Positions 7,298-14,487 are shown, numbered from the stretch's first letter. The stretch is 17,352 nucleotides of DNA from Oscillospiraceae bacterium (GCA_003499325.1 DNIP01000021.1:4905-22256); one strand, 5' to 3'. Notes: generated from the letters alone by a model not told the origin. Program-made: numbers and translations.

Positions 7298-7399
7298 ACA
7301 ACAGAATAGGGAAAAATTGCCTTGTTATGCGGCGGAGATGACCGCGCAATCGGCGTTGAACACTCCCCGTAATAGCATGATTGAAAGGAATATGAGAAA

Positions 7400-9145
7400 A
7401 TGCAAGCTAACATTTATCGCTCCGTGACCTGCGGAGATTTGAGAGAAGAGCATATCGGTCAGGAGGTACGCCTCGCGGGCTGGGTCGAGAATATCCGCGA
7501 CCACGGCGGCGTTATGTTCCTCGATATCCGTGACGAGTACGGCGTGACCCAGGTCGTCGTGCATGACGACAGTATGCTTGAGGAAGTCAACCGCGAGTGC
7601 ACCGTGACCATCTCCGGCAAGGTCGTCAAGCGTGACGAGGACACCATCAACAAAAAGATCGCCACCGGTATGGTCGAGATCGTCGCCGAGACCCTCACCG
7701 TTCTCGGTAAGTGCAAGAATAACCTGCCGTTTGAGGTCGTCTCCTCGACCGCGACCAATGAGGACACCCGTTTGAGATACCGCTTCCTCGATCTGCGCAA
7801 TCCCAAGGTGCACAACAACATTCTCCTGCGCTCGCAGGTGATCTCCTTTCTGCGCCAAAAGATGAGCGAGATGGGCTTTATGGATATCGCGACCCCCATC
7901 CTCGGCGTATCCTCTCCCGAGGGCGCGCGTGACTACCTGATTCCCTCGCGTAAGCATAAGGGCAAGTTCTATGCCCTGCCGCAGGCGCCGCAGATCTTCA
8001 AGCAGTTGTTGATGGTATCGGGCTTTGACCGCTATTTCCAGATCGCGCCCTGCTTCCGTGATGAGGACGCGCGTGCCGACCGTTCGCCCGGCGAGTTCTA
8101 TCAGCTCGACTTTGAGATGGCGTTCGCCACGCAGGAGGACGTCTTTGCGGTAGCGGAGGAAGTCCTCTATGAAACCTTCAAGAAATATTCTGATAAAGAA
8201 ATAAGTAAGCCGCCCTTCCGCCGCATTTCCTTTGCGGAATCTATGCTCAAATACGGCACCGATAAGCCCGATCTGCGCAATCCGCTGGAGATTGTCGAGA
8301 TCTCCGACCTATTTGAGGAGACCGATTTCAAGCCCTTCCTCAAAAAGTGTGTCCGCTCCATCAACGTGCCCGGCGCGGCTTCCTGCTCCAAGAGCTGGTT
8401 CAAGAAGATGGAGGAGTTCGCGCTCTCCATCGGCATGAAGGGTCTGGGCTATGTCAAGGTGACCGAGAACATGAAGTTCGACGGCCCGATTGACAAGTTC
8501 TTAAAGCCCGGCGACAGGGAAGAGCTGATCGAGCGTAACGGCTCCAAGGCGGGCGACGTGATCTACTTCATCGCCGATACCGCCGCCGAAGCGCCCAAGC
8601 TCGCGGGTCAGATCCGTACCGAGGTCGCGACCCGACTTGACCTGATCGATAAATCCCGCTTTGACTTCTGCTTCATCGTCGATTTCCCGATGTTCGAGCA
8701 GGACGAGGAGAGCGGACAGATCATCTTCACCCACAACCCGTTCAGTATGCCGCAGGGCGGTATGCAGGCGCTTCTTGAAAAGGATCCCTGCGATATCCTC
8801 GCTTACCAGTACGACATCGTCTGCAACGGCGTGGAGCTCAGCTCCGGCGCGGTGCGAAACCATGATATCGAGATCATGAAGAAGGCGTTCTCCATCGCGG
8901 GCTACACCGAGGATGATCTCAAGGAGAAGTTCCGCTCGCTGTACACCGCGTTCCAGTACGGCGCTCCGCCTCACGCGGGTATGGCGCCCGGCGTGGATCG
9001 CATGCTGATGCTGCTGACAGAGGAAGAGAACATCCGTGAGGTCATCGCCTTCCCGATGAACTCTAACGCGCAGGACGTCCTGCTCGGCTCACCCGGCGAG
9101 GTCAGCGAGATGCAGCTGCGTGAGGTTCATATCAAGTTAAGATAA
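7400..9145 (+). CDS. aspS: Aspartyl-tRNA synthetase, probably non-discriminating
   Basis: This class IIb synthetase charges tRNA-Asp with aspartate and, if non-discriminating, also tRNA-Asn. The 581 residues fit the bacterial type, which carries a GAD insertion. Seen in order are an N-terminal OB fold for the anticodon (about 1-110; LAGWVENIRDHGGVMFLDIRD), motif 1 around FMDIATPIL (160-168), the flipping-loop region SSPEGARDYLIPSR and motif 2 FRDEDARADRSPGEFYQLDFE (from 219). The inserted domain (about 290-410) and motif 3 GVDRMLMLLT (531-540) follow. The histidine in RDHGG (H35) sits where, as I recall, non-discriminating enzymes such as that of Pseudomonas aeruginosa carry His and E. coli carries Leu. 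Together with gatCAB immediately downstream, this suggests relaxed tRNA specificity. The ATG at 7400 follows GAAAGGAA with 9-nt spacing. Confidence 0.97.
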   Translation: MQANIYRSVTCGDLREEHIGQEVRLAGWVENIRDHGGVMFLDIRDEYGVTQVVVHDDSMLEEVNRECTVTISGKVVKRDEDTINKKIATGMVEIVAETLTVLGKCKNNLPFEVVSSTATNEDTRLRYRFLDLRNPKVHNNILLRSQVISFLRQKMSEMGFMDIATPILGVSSPEGARDYLIPSRKHKGKFYALPQAPQIFKQLLMVSGFDRYFQIAPCFRDEDARADRSPGEFYQLDFEMAFATQEDVFAVAEEVLYETFKKYSDKEISKPPFRRISFAESMLKYGTDKPDLRNPLEIVEISDLFEETDFKPFLKKCVRSINVPGAASCSKSWFKKMEEFALSIGMKGLGYVKVTENMKFDGPIDKFLKPGDREELIERNGSKAGDVIYFIADTAAEAPKLAGQIRTEVATRLDLIDKSRFDFCFIVDFPMFEQDEESGQIIFTHNPFSMPQGGMQALLEKDPCDILAYQYDIVCNGVELSSGAVRNHDIEIMKKAFSIAGYTEDDLKEKFRSLYTAFQYGAPPHAGMAPGVDRMLMLLTEEENIREVIAFPMNSNAQDVLLGSPGEVSEMQLREVHIKLR

Positions 9146-9153
9146 ATGATGAT

Positions 9154-9275
9154 GGTTAACGGTTATCGGTTAACGGTTAACGGGTTCGGGAAACGCTTCG
9201 CGTTTTGATTTTTATAAATTGGGTGTGGGCAGCGCCCACCATTCACCGTTCACCATTCACCATTCACCGTTCACC
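9154..9275. repeat. Foldback element with 7-bp repeat arms (locus B)
   Basis: Between aspS and gatC, four left units (three GGTTAAC, one GGTTATC; 9154-9181) face five right units (ATTATC-like ATTCACC three times and GTTCACC twice; 9241-9275). The reverse complement of the right units is GGTGAAT/GGTGAAC, one base from GGTTAAC, so the arms are imperfect inverted repeats. The core (9182-9240) carries two hairpins: AAACGC-TTC-GCGTTT, and GTGGGC-AGC-GCCCAC, which abuts the right arm. The layout matches locus A although the unit sequence differs. The right arm ends 6 bp before the gatC ribosome-binding region. Confidence 0.8.
9191..9213 (+). terminator. Weak terminator-like hairpin after aspS
   Basis: AAACGC-TTC-GCGTTT (9191-9205) is followed by TGA and five T residues. 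The stem is short and the triloop tight, so it may only attenuate. If it works, gatCAB would need its own promoter or would depend on read-through; I see no convincing promoter in the gap. Confidence 0.35.
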
Positions 9276-9295
9276 GTGACTGAAAGGAACATATT

Positions 9296-9574
9296 ATGAT
9301 AACAAGAGAAGATATCGAAAACATCGCGCTGCTCTCTAAGCTCTTTGTCGATGAAAAGGACATTGACGGCCTGACCGAAGAGATGCAGAAGATCGTTGCC
9401 TTTGCCGACACGATCAACAGCGTTGAGGTGAAAAGCGGCGAGTTTGATAATATCAACAACCTGCAAAACGCCTTCCGCGCGGACGAGGTCAAGGAATCCT
9501 TACCCGTCGAGGAGATCCTGAAAAACGCCCCCGAACAGGCGGAGGATCACTTCCTCGTCAGAAAGAGAGCGTGA
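9296..9574 (+). CDS. gatC: Asp/Glu-tRNA amidotransferase subunit C
   Basis: GatC is the small, belt-like subunit that wraps around GatA and stabilises the GatA-GatB contact in the heterotrimeric amidotransferase. The 92 residues match the family length. The N-terminal helix pair TREDIENIALLSKLFVDEKD is followed by the extended segment LQNAFRADEVKESLP and the typical end ILKNAPEQAEDHFLVRKRA, where the family usually has LKNAPE near the C-terminus. AAAGGAA lies 7 nt upstream of the ATG. The stop (9572-9574) is one base from the gatA start, so translation of the two is probably coupled. Confidence 0.95.
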   Translation: MITREDIENIALLSKLFVDEKDIDGLTEEMQKIVAFADTINSVEVKSGEFDNINNLQNAFRADEVKESLPVEEILKNAPEQAEDHFLVRKRA

Positions 9575-9575
9575 C

Positions 9576-11033
9576 ATGGGACAGATCAAACGCATCCATG
9601 AGATGCTCGTCAATAAAGAGATCACCTGCGTTGAGCTGACGAAACAATATCTCGACGCGATCGAAAATTCTAATAAGGAATTAAACGCCTATATCACCGT
9701 CACCCCCGAGGTGGCGCTGGCACAGGCGAAGAAGGTGGATGAGAAGCTCGCCGCGGGCGAGGAGATCGGCATGCTCGAGGGCGTTCCGATGACCTTAAAG
9801 GACAATATCTCCACCAAGGGGATCGACACCACCTGCGCGTCCAAGATCCTGACCGGCTACCAGCCGATCTATGACGCGACCGTGTATGAGCTGCTCCAAA
9901 AAGAGGGCGTGGTCATGCTCGGCAAGACCAATATGGACGAGTTCGCGATGGGCTCCTCCTGCGAGACCTCCTACTACGGCGGCGCGAAGAATCCGCACAG
10001 CCTTGACCATGTGTCGGGCGGTTCCTCGGGCGGCGTTGCATCCGCTGTCGGCGGCAATCTCGCTGTCTACGGTCTCGGCTCCGACACCGGCGGTTCCATC
10101 CGTCAGCCCGCGTCCTTTTGCGGTATCGTCGGATTAAAGCCCACCTACGGCGCTGTTTCGCGTTACGGTCTGATCGCTTATGCCAGCTCCTTTGACCAGA
10201 TCGGACCGATCACCCATGACGTTGAGGACGCGGCGATCGTCTTTGACGCGATCGCAAAGTATGATGAGCGCGACTCGACCTCGCAGGGCAGTGAGCCGAC
10301 GCTCCCGACCTTGTATGATGATATCAAGGGCAAGAAGATCGGTATCGCTAACCAGTACCTTGACGGCGTTCGTGAGGACGTCAAGCAGGCTGTCCTCGAC
10401 GCGGCAAAGGCGTATGAGGAGATGGGCGCGGAGATCGTCTATTTCGATTTCCCCGAGCTGAAATTCGCCCTGCCGTGCTACTATATCCTCGCCATGGCGG
10501 AGGCCTCCTCCAACCTCGGACGCTACGACGGCATCCGTTACGGCTACAAGGCGGAGCATTACAACGGCACGCACGATATGATCTGCCGTACCCGATCAGA
10601 GGGCTTCGGTAAAGAGGTGCAGCGCCGTATCCTGATGGGCACCTATGTGCTGTCCGCAGGCTACTATGACGCTTACTATAAAAAGGCGGTCAACCTGCGC
10701 GGCGCGATCGTCGAGGCGTTCGACAGAGCGTTTGCGCTCTGCGACGCGATCCTTGCGCCGACCGCTCCCGTGACCGCGTTCAAAAACGGTTATCTCTTCA
10801 GCGAAGAGACCGACCAGCTCGAGGCGTATCTCTCCGATATCTGCACCGTTCCGGTTAATGCGGCGGGTCTGCCCGGCGTATCGATTCCCTGCGGCGTCGA
10901 CAAAGAGGGTCTGCCCATCGGCATGCAGCTCATCGGCAAGAAGTTTGACGAGAAAACCATCCTCAACCTCGCCTATCGCTATGAGCAGAAAGAGGATAAA
11001 TTTATCGAAACAAAGTGGGGTGTCAAGCTGTGA
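9576..11033 (+). CDS. gatA: Asp/Glu-tRNA amidotransferase subunit A
   Basis: GatA is the amidase-signature subunit that hydrolyses glutamine and sends ammonia to GatB, turning misacylated Asp-tRNA-Asn or Glu-tRNA-Gln into the amide forms. The 485 residues are full length. The Ser-cis-Ser-Lys triad is intact: K75 in MTLKDNIS, S150 in SGGSSGG, and S174 in GSDTGGSIRQP. These sit exactly four residues before the Lys79/Ser154/Ser178 that I recall for the Staphylococcus aureus enzyme. GLKPTYGAVSRYGL follows as expected. The start codon lies one base after the gatC stop, with only a weak purine run (GAAAGAGAG) as ribosome-binding site, which again suggests translational coupling. The 3' end overlaps the gatB start by four bases. 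Confidence 0.97.
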   Translation: MGQIKRIHEMLVNKEITCVELTKQYLDAIENSNKELNAYITVTPEVALAQAKKVDEKLAAGEEIGMLEGVPMTLKDNISTKGIDTTCASKILTGYQPIYDATVYELLQKEGVVMLGKTNMDEFAMGSSCETSYYGGAKNPHSLDHVSGGSSGGVASAVGGNLAVYGLGSDTGGSIRQPASFCGIVGLKPTYGAVSRYGLIAYASSFDQIGPITHDVEDAAIVFDAIAKYDERDSTSQGSEPTLPTLYDDIKGKKIGIANQYLDGVREDVKQAVLDAAKAYEEMGAEIVYFDFPELKFALPCYYILAMAEASSNLGRYDGIRYGYKAEHYNGTHDMICRTRSEGFGKEVQRRILMGTYVLSAGYYDAYYKKAVNLRGAIVEAFDRAFALCDAILAPTAPVTAFKNGYLFSEETDQLEAYLSDICTVPVNAAGLPGVSIPCGVDKEGLPIGMQLIGKKFDEKTILNLAYRYEQKEDKFIETKWGVKL

Positions 11034-12442
11034 AATATGAATTAGTAGCGGGCTTTGAGACCCATGTAGAATTGCAGACGAACACCAAGATCTTCTGCTC
11101 CTGCACCACCAAGTTCGGCGGCGACCCCAACACCCACTGCTGTCCCGTGTGTATCGGTCTGCCCGGTACGCTCCCCAAGCTCAATGAGCGCGTGGTGGAA
11201 TATGCGATCAAGGCAGGGCTTGCCACCAACTGTGAGATCGCCGAGATCGCCAAGATGGACAGAAAGAACTACTGCTATCCCGATCTGCCCAAGGCGTATC
11301 AGATCAGCCAGTACGACAAGCCGCTGTGCGAGCACGGTTATATTGCGCTTTCCAACGGAAGAAAGATAAGAATACTCCGTATTCATATCGAGGAGGACGC
11401 GGGTAAGCTGATTCACAATCACGGCGACACCTATGTCGATTACAACCGCGGCGGCGTACCGCTGATCGAGATCGTCACCGAGCCCGATTTCCGCAGTATC
11501 GACGAGGCGAAGGAGTATGTCGAAAAGCTCCAGCAGACCATGCGCTATATCGGCGTTTCCGACTGCCGTATGCAGGAGGGCTCCATGCGCTGTGACGTCA
11601 ATATCTCCGTCCGTCCCGAGGGCAGTGAGAAGCTCGGCACCCGTACCGAGATCAAGAACATGAACTCCATCACCAATATCGCGAAGGCGATGGAATATGA
11701 ATTTGAGCGCCAGGTCGATCTGATCGAGAGCGGCGGCGAGGTCGTGCAGGAAACCCTCAGATATGACGACGCGACCGGCACCACCTCTTCCATGAGATCG
11801 AAAGAGGACGCGCACGACTATCGCTATTTCCGCGAGCCCGATCTGGTCACCATCAACGTACCGCGTGAGAGAGTGAAGGAAATCGAGGCGAGCCTCCCGG
11901 AGCTGCCTGAGCAGAAATTTGCGCGCTATACCGAGGAGTACGGCATCCCCGAAAAGGACGCGGCACAGCTGACCAAGTACCGCAGTATCTCTGAGTATTT
12001 CGATAAAGCGAGCGAGGGGCTCAAATCCCCCAAGACCGCGTCGAACTTCATCATTGGTCAGATCTTCCGCAGACTCGAGACCGAGGCGGACAAGGAAGCG
12101 TTGGATATCAAGACCTCTGCCGAACAGCTCGGCGAGCTGTGTAAGCTGCTCGAGAGCGGCAAGCTCAAGAACAATCTCGCAAAAAAAGCGCTCGACCAGA
12201 TGCTCGACAGCGGCAAGCCCGTGACGGAATTCGTCAGCGAATCCGATATGGCGGGTCTGGATGACGCGACCCTGACCGAGTATTGCAACAACGCGATCAA
12301 CGCGATGCAGAACGCGGTTGAGGACTATAAGAACGGCAAGGAAAAGGCGCTGATGGCGGTGCTCGGCAATGTCATGAAGCAGAGCCGCGGCCGTGCCGAC
12401 GCTCCCTCCGTCATCCAAAAGCTGAAGGAACTGATCGGATAA
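11030..12442 (+). CDS. gatB: Asp/Glu-tRNA amidotransferase subunit B
   Basis: GatB binds the misacylated tRNA, phosphorylates the side-chain carboxylate with ATP and accepts ammonia from GatA. I chose the GTG at 11030: it overlaps the gatA stop as GTGA, and the product begins MKYELVAGFETHVEL, as family members do. A GTG 15 bases upstream would add five residues with no family match. The result is 470 residues, normal length. The cradle domain carries the zinc-type cysteines C23, C25, C38 and C41 (FCSC, CCPVCIGLPG). DRKNYCYPDLPKAYQISQ, the kinase-site segment NRGGVPLIEIVTEPD and MRCDVNISVR follow. The C-terminal YqeY-like tRNA-binding tail ends GNVMKQSRGRADAPSV. A clear terminator follows at 12469. 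Confidence 0.96.
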   Translation: MKYELVAGFETHVELQTNTKIFCSCTTKFGGDPNTHCCPVCIGLPGTLPKLNERVVEYAIKAGLATNCEIAEIAKMDRKNYCYPDLPKAYQISQYDKPLCEHGYIALSNGRKIRILRIHIEEDAGKLIHNHGDTYVDYNRGGVPLIEIVTEPDFRSIDEAKEYVEKLQQTMRYIGVSDCRMQEGSMRCDVNISVRPEGSEKLGTRTEIKNMNSITNIAKAMEYEFERQVDLIESGGEVVQETLRYDDATGTTSSMRSKEDAHDYRYFREPDLVTINVPRERVKEIEASLPELPEQKFARYTEEYGIPEKDAAQLTKYRSISEYFDKASEGLKSPKTASNFIIGQIFRRLETEADKEALDIKTSAEQLGELCKLLESGKLKNNLAKKALDQMLDSGKPVTEFVSESDMAGLDDATLTEYCNNAINAMQNAVEDYKNGKEKALMAVLGNVMKQSRGRADAPSVIQKLKELIG

Positions 12443-12468
12443 TTCGGTTATCTGATACCATATAAACA

Positions 12469-12496
12469 GGCGGGGTCTATCCCCGCCGATGTTTTT
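12469..12496 (+). terminator. Intrinsic terminator of the aspS-gatCAB cluster
   Basis: A perfect 7-bp GC stem, GGCGGGG with CCCCGCC, closes a TCTAT loop and is followed by GATG and five T residues (12492-12496). It ends only 26 bp before the preferred start of the next gene. Confidence 0.88.
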
Positions 12497-12521
12497 ATTC
12501 TTGTCGGAAAGGGGAGAGAGG

Positions 12522-13832
12522 ATGCTTTCGACAATCGGACTTATCGCAATCGGAATGCTGCCCGCTGTCTTACTGCTGGTCTATATCTTCCATAAGGATC
12601 GCATTGAAAAAGAGCCGATAGGGCTGCTGATCGGACTGTTCTTCCTCGGCGTGGTCGCGGTGATCCCGACGATGATCGCGGAAGCGCTGCTGTCCCTCGT
12701 TAACAACGCGATCTTCTTCGGCCATTATACCGTAAAGTATGACTATACTGTTGTTGACGGCAACGCGTATCTCTATGAGTTTGTCAACAACTTCTTCGGC
12801 GTCGCGCTGGTGGAAGAGGGCTTCAAATGGCTCTTTATGTTCCTGATCACCCGCAAAAGCAAGAACTTCAACTGCCTGTTCGACGGCGTTGTGTACGCAG
12901 CGTTTGTGTCGCTTGGCTTTGCCGCGGCGGAGAATGTGATGTACGTATTCATGGGCGGATTGACGACGGGCGCGATGCGTTTCCTCACCGCCGTACCGGC
13001 GCACTGCGCCTTCTCGGTCGTGATGGGCGCCTTCTACGGCAGGTGGTTCGTCTGCCGCAACGCGGGCGCCTTGGAGAAGCACTTGTATCAGAACCGGGTC
13101 ATCATGACGGCACCGAAGGGCTTCGGCGCGGGAAAATACCTGCTGCTGAGCCTGCTGCTCCCGATGGCGATCCATGGCTTCTATGACTTCTGCTGCCGCT
13201 TTACGTCGGTCTCGTGGATCTACTGGTTCCTGCTGTTCGTGCTGCTCGTTGTCCTGTATGTGATCTGCTTCCGCAATGTCGGTGTGTTGTCCAAAAAGGA
13301 CGCGTATATCACCTATCTGTGCATGGAAAAGGTGCTCGAGCGCTATCCCTACGCCGCCGACTGGTTGTGCAGGATGCCCGAGCATGCTCTGTACTTCATG
13401 CCCGCGGTCATTCAGGCGTCGATCATGAGCCGGGAGCCGCATGGGGTCAAGGTCACGGCGAACAATCTGTATTACGCGCACCCGCTGCCTGTGGTGAAAA
13501 CACAGCCGGTTTATCCCCAACCCGTTCCGTATGTTCAGCAGTCGACACAGCAGCCTGTGCAGCCTCCGATTCCGCAGCAGCCACAGCCTGTTCAGTATGC
13601 TCAGCCGCCGATACAGCCACCGCATCCGACACCGTATGCTCAGCCGATACAGTATACTCAGCCTGCGGCGGATCGCCCGCAGGTACAGCGGGTGCAGGAT
13701 GCTTCCCCTGCCGCCGAAATGAACCCGTATACAGGGCAGGGCAATGATCCTGCGGAAAGCTATCGTCCCTATGGCGGATCGCCGACGCAGTCACCCGATC
13801 AAGGTTATAATCCATATACAACACAAAGATAA
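12522..13832 (+). CDS. PrsW-family membrane protease with Pro/Gln-rich C-terminal tail
   Basis: PrsW-type proteins are multi-pass membrane glutamic-type proteases; in Bacillus subtilis PrsW makes the first cut in anti-sigma factor RsiW. The preferred start is the ATG at 12522, preceded by AAAGGGGAGAG (12508-12518). An in-frame ATG at 12489 lies inside the preceding terminator and has no ribosome-binding site. The 436 residues begin with a membrane helix (LIAIGMLPAVLLLVYIF) and the family signature KDRIEKEPIGLL. The candidate catalytic elements are VEEGFKW (E98, E99, K102), AENVMY (E137), AHCAFS (H161) and HGFYDF (H218). About seven membrane helices reach residue 250. The last roughly 110 residues are low-complexity, rich in Pro, Gln and Tyr (YAQP, QPVQ, PYTT), which is not typical of the family and is probably cytosolic and disordered. 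No anti-sigma partner lies nearby. Confidence 0.85.
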   Translation: MLSTIGLIAIGMLPAVLLLVYIFHKDRIEKEPIGLLIGLFFLGVVAVIPTMIAEALLSLVNNAIFFGHYTVKYDYTVVDGNAYLYEFVNNFFGVALVEEGFKWLFMFLITRKSKNFNCLFDGVVYAAFVSLGFAAAENVMYVFMGGLTTGAMRFLTAVPAHCAFSVVMGAFYGRWFVCRNAGALEKHLYQNRVIMTAPKGFGAGKYLLLSLLLPMAIHGFYDFCCRFTSVSWIYWFLLFVLLVVLYVICFRNVGVLSKKDAYITYLCMEKVLERYPYAADWLCRMPEHALYFMPAVIQASIMSREPHGVKVTANNLYYAHPLPVVKTQPVYPQPVPYVQQSTQQPVQPPIPQQPQPVQYAQPPIQPPHPTPYAQPIQYTQPAADRPQVQRVQDASPAAEMNPYTGQGNDPAESYRPYGGSPTQSPDQGYNPYTTQR

Positions 13833-13838
13833 AAGAGC

Positions 13839-13877
13839 AAAAAAAGTGTCATCCTTCGCTAAAGCTCAGGATGACAC
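13839..13877 (-). terminator. Palindromic repeat acting as terminator for the thioesterase gene
   Basis: GTGTCATCCT (13846-13855) and AGGATGACAC (13868-13877) form a perfect 10-bp stem around a 12-nt loop, TCGCTAAAGCTC. Read on the minus strand the hairpin is followed by seven T residues, a strong terminator for the minus-strand thioesterase. The sequence resembles a palindromic repeat class often scattered in bacterial genomes (GTCATYCTGAGC...-like), from memory; copy number here is unknown. Confidence 0.75.
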
Positions 13878-13880
13878 TAT

Positions 13881-13923
13881 GAGGGGCTATCGCTATAATT
13901 CATGCGATAGCCCCTCGTTTCTT
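13881..13923 (+). terminator. Strong hairpin terminator for prsW-like gene
   Basis: GAGGGGCTATCGC and GCGATAGCCCCTC form a perfect 13-bp stem with a 10-nt loop, followed by GTTTCTTTATT. It serves the plus-strand protease gene. Its T-rich tail runs into the 3' end of the convergent thioesterase gene. Confidence 0.85.
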
Positions 13924-14330
13924 TATTCCGTGATTCGTTTTTTGACGTTCGCGTAGGTCTTGTCAAAGAATTGTTTCGCATTGACAATGAAGCGCGTGTG
14001 CTTGCCCTTGCCGATCAGCTTCTCGTTGTCGTAGACCTCTACCTCGAACTCGAGCTTCCTGCCGTCAACGGCGGTCAGCGTGCTTCTGCACAGGATGGGA
14101 GCGCCGACGGGGGAGGAGGCGATGTGTTCGATATCGACCCTGGTGCCGACCGTGGTCATGTCCAGCTCCAGCGCACTCTCCACCGACTGGGCGCAACAGC
14201 CCTCGCACAGCGCGATCATCGCGGGCGTGGCGAATACGCGTAGGGAACCGCTGCCCATCATCAAGGCGGTGTTCTCATTGGTGACGGCGACGGATTTCTC
14301 GCCTTTCATGCCTACAGTTAATTCAGTCAT
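13923..14330 (-). CDS. FlK-like hotdog-fold acyl-CoA thioesterase
   Basis: This 135-residue cytosolic protein belongs to the hotdog thioesterase group of the fluoroacetyl-CoA thioesterase FlK, which hydrolyses short acyl-CoA esters. FlK uses Thr42, Glu50 and His76. Here T35 (in ATPAMIALCE), E43 and H69 (in VDIEHIASSPVG) fall at the same spacing, offset by exactly seven, so the active site looks intact. The later strands ILCRSTLTAVDGRKLEFEVEVYD and KGKHTRFIV are typical of the group. The start is supported by AGGAG on the minus strand, 8 nt before the ATG. It appears to be a single-gene unit, converging with the protease and ended by the palindrome at 13839-13877. The substrate is not known; a fluoroacetate role is not implied, since many anaerobes carry such genes as general short-acyl-CoA or housekeeping thioesterases. 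Confidence 0.85.
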   Translation of the reverse strand: MTELTVGMKGEKSVAVTNENTALMMGSGSLRVFATPAMIALCEGCCAQSVESALELDMTTVGTRVDIEHIASSPVGAPILCRSTLTAVDGRKLEFEVEVYDNEKLIGKGKHTRFIVNAKQFFDKTYANVKKRITE

Positions 14331-14373
14331 TATGTTGCTCCTTTTGTATGTGCCGTTTCTCGCCTTTGATTTA

Positions 14374-14487
14374 GTGATCAGTGGTCAGTGATTAGTGGTT
14401 AGTGATTAGTGGTTAGTGATTAGTGATTAGTGATCAGTGGTTAGTGGTTAGTGATCAGTGGTTAGTGATCAGTGATCAGTGGTCAGC
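14374..14487 (+). repeat. Sixteen-unit 7-bp tandem array GTGRTYA (locus C)
   Basis: Sixteen units run without interruption or length change from 14374 to 14485, and two further bases complete the rotated frame. Every unit is GTG-A/G-T-C/T-A: GTGATCA five times, GTGGTCA twice, GTGATTA four times and GTGGTTA five times. Variation is confined to two positions and only to transitions. In the rotated frame (GATCAGT, GGTTAGT and so on) all units fit G-R-W-N-A-N-Y, the consensus of the other arrays. There is no opposite arm nearby. The array lies about 45 bp upstream of the thioesterase start, which is read on the other strand, so it may fall in that gene's leader or promoter. Confidence 0.9.

Noticed and set aside
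7298..7399. T-box riboswitch upstream of aspS
   Set aside because: The leader is too short for a full T-box and I find no T-box sequence or antiterminator/terminator pair.
11015..11029. Upstream GTG start for gatB
   Set aside because: It adds five residues (MGCQA) that do not match the family start; the GTG in the GTGA overlap at 11030 gives the expected N-terminus.
12489..12521. Upstream ATG start for the PrsW-like gene
   Set aside because: It lies in the tail of the gatB terminator without a ribosome-binding site, whereas the ATG at 12522 has a good one.
12522..13832. CAAX/ABI-type protease
   Set aside because: The protein has EExxK and downstream His motifs that could suggest ABI proteases, but KDRIEKEPIGLL and HGFYDF fit the PrsW family better.
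14374..14487. CRISPR array
   Set aside because: The 7-bp units are directly adjacent with no spacers, and there are no cas genes in the window.
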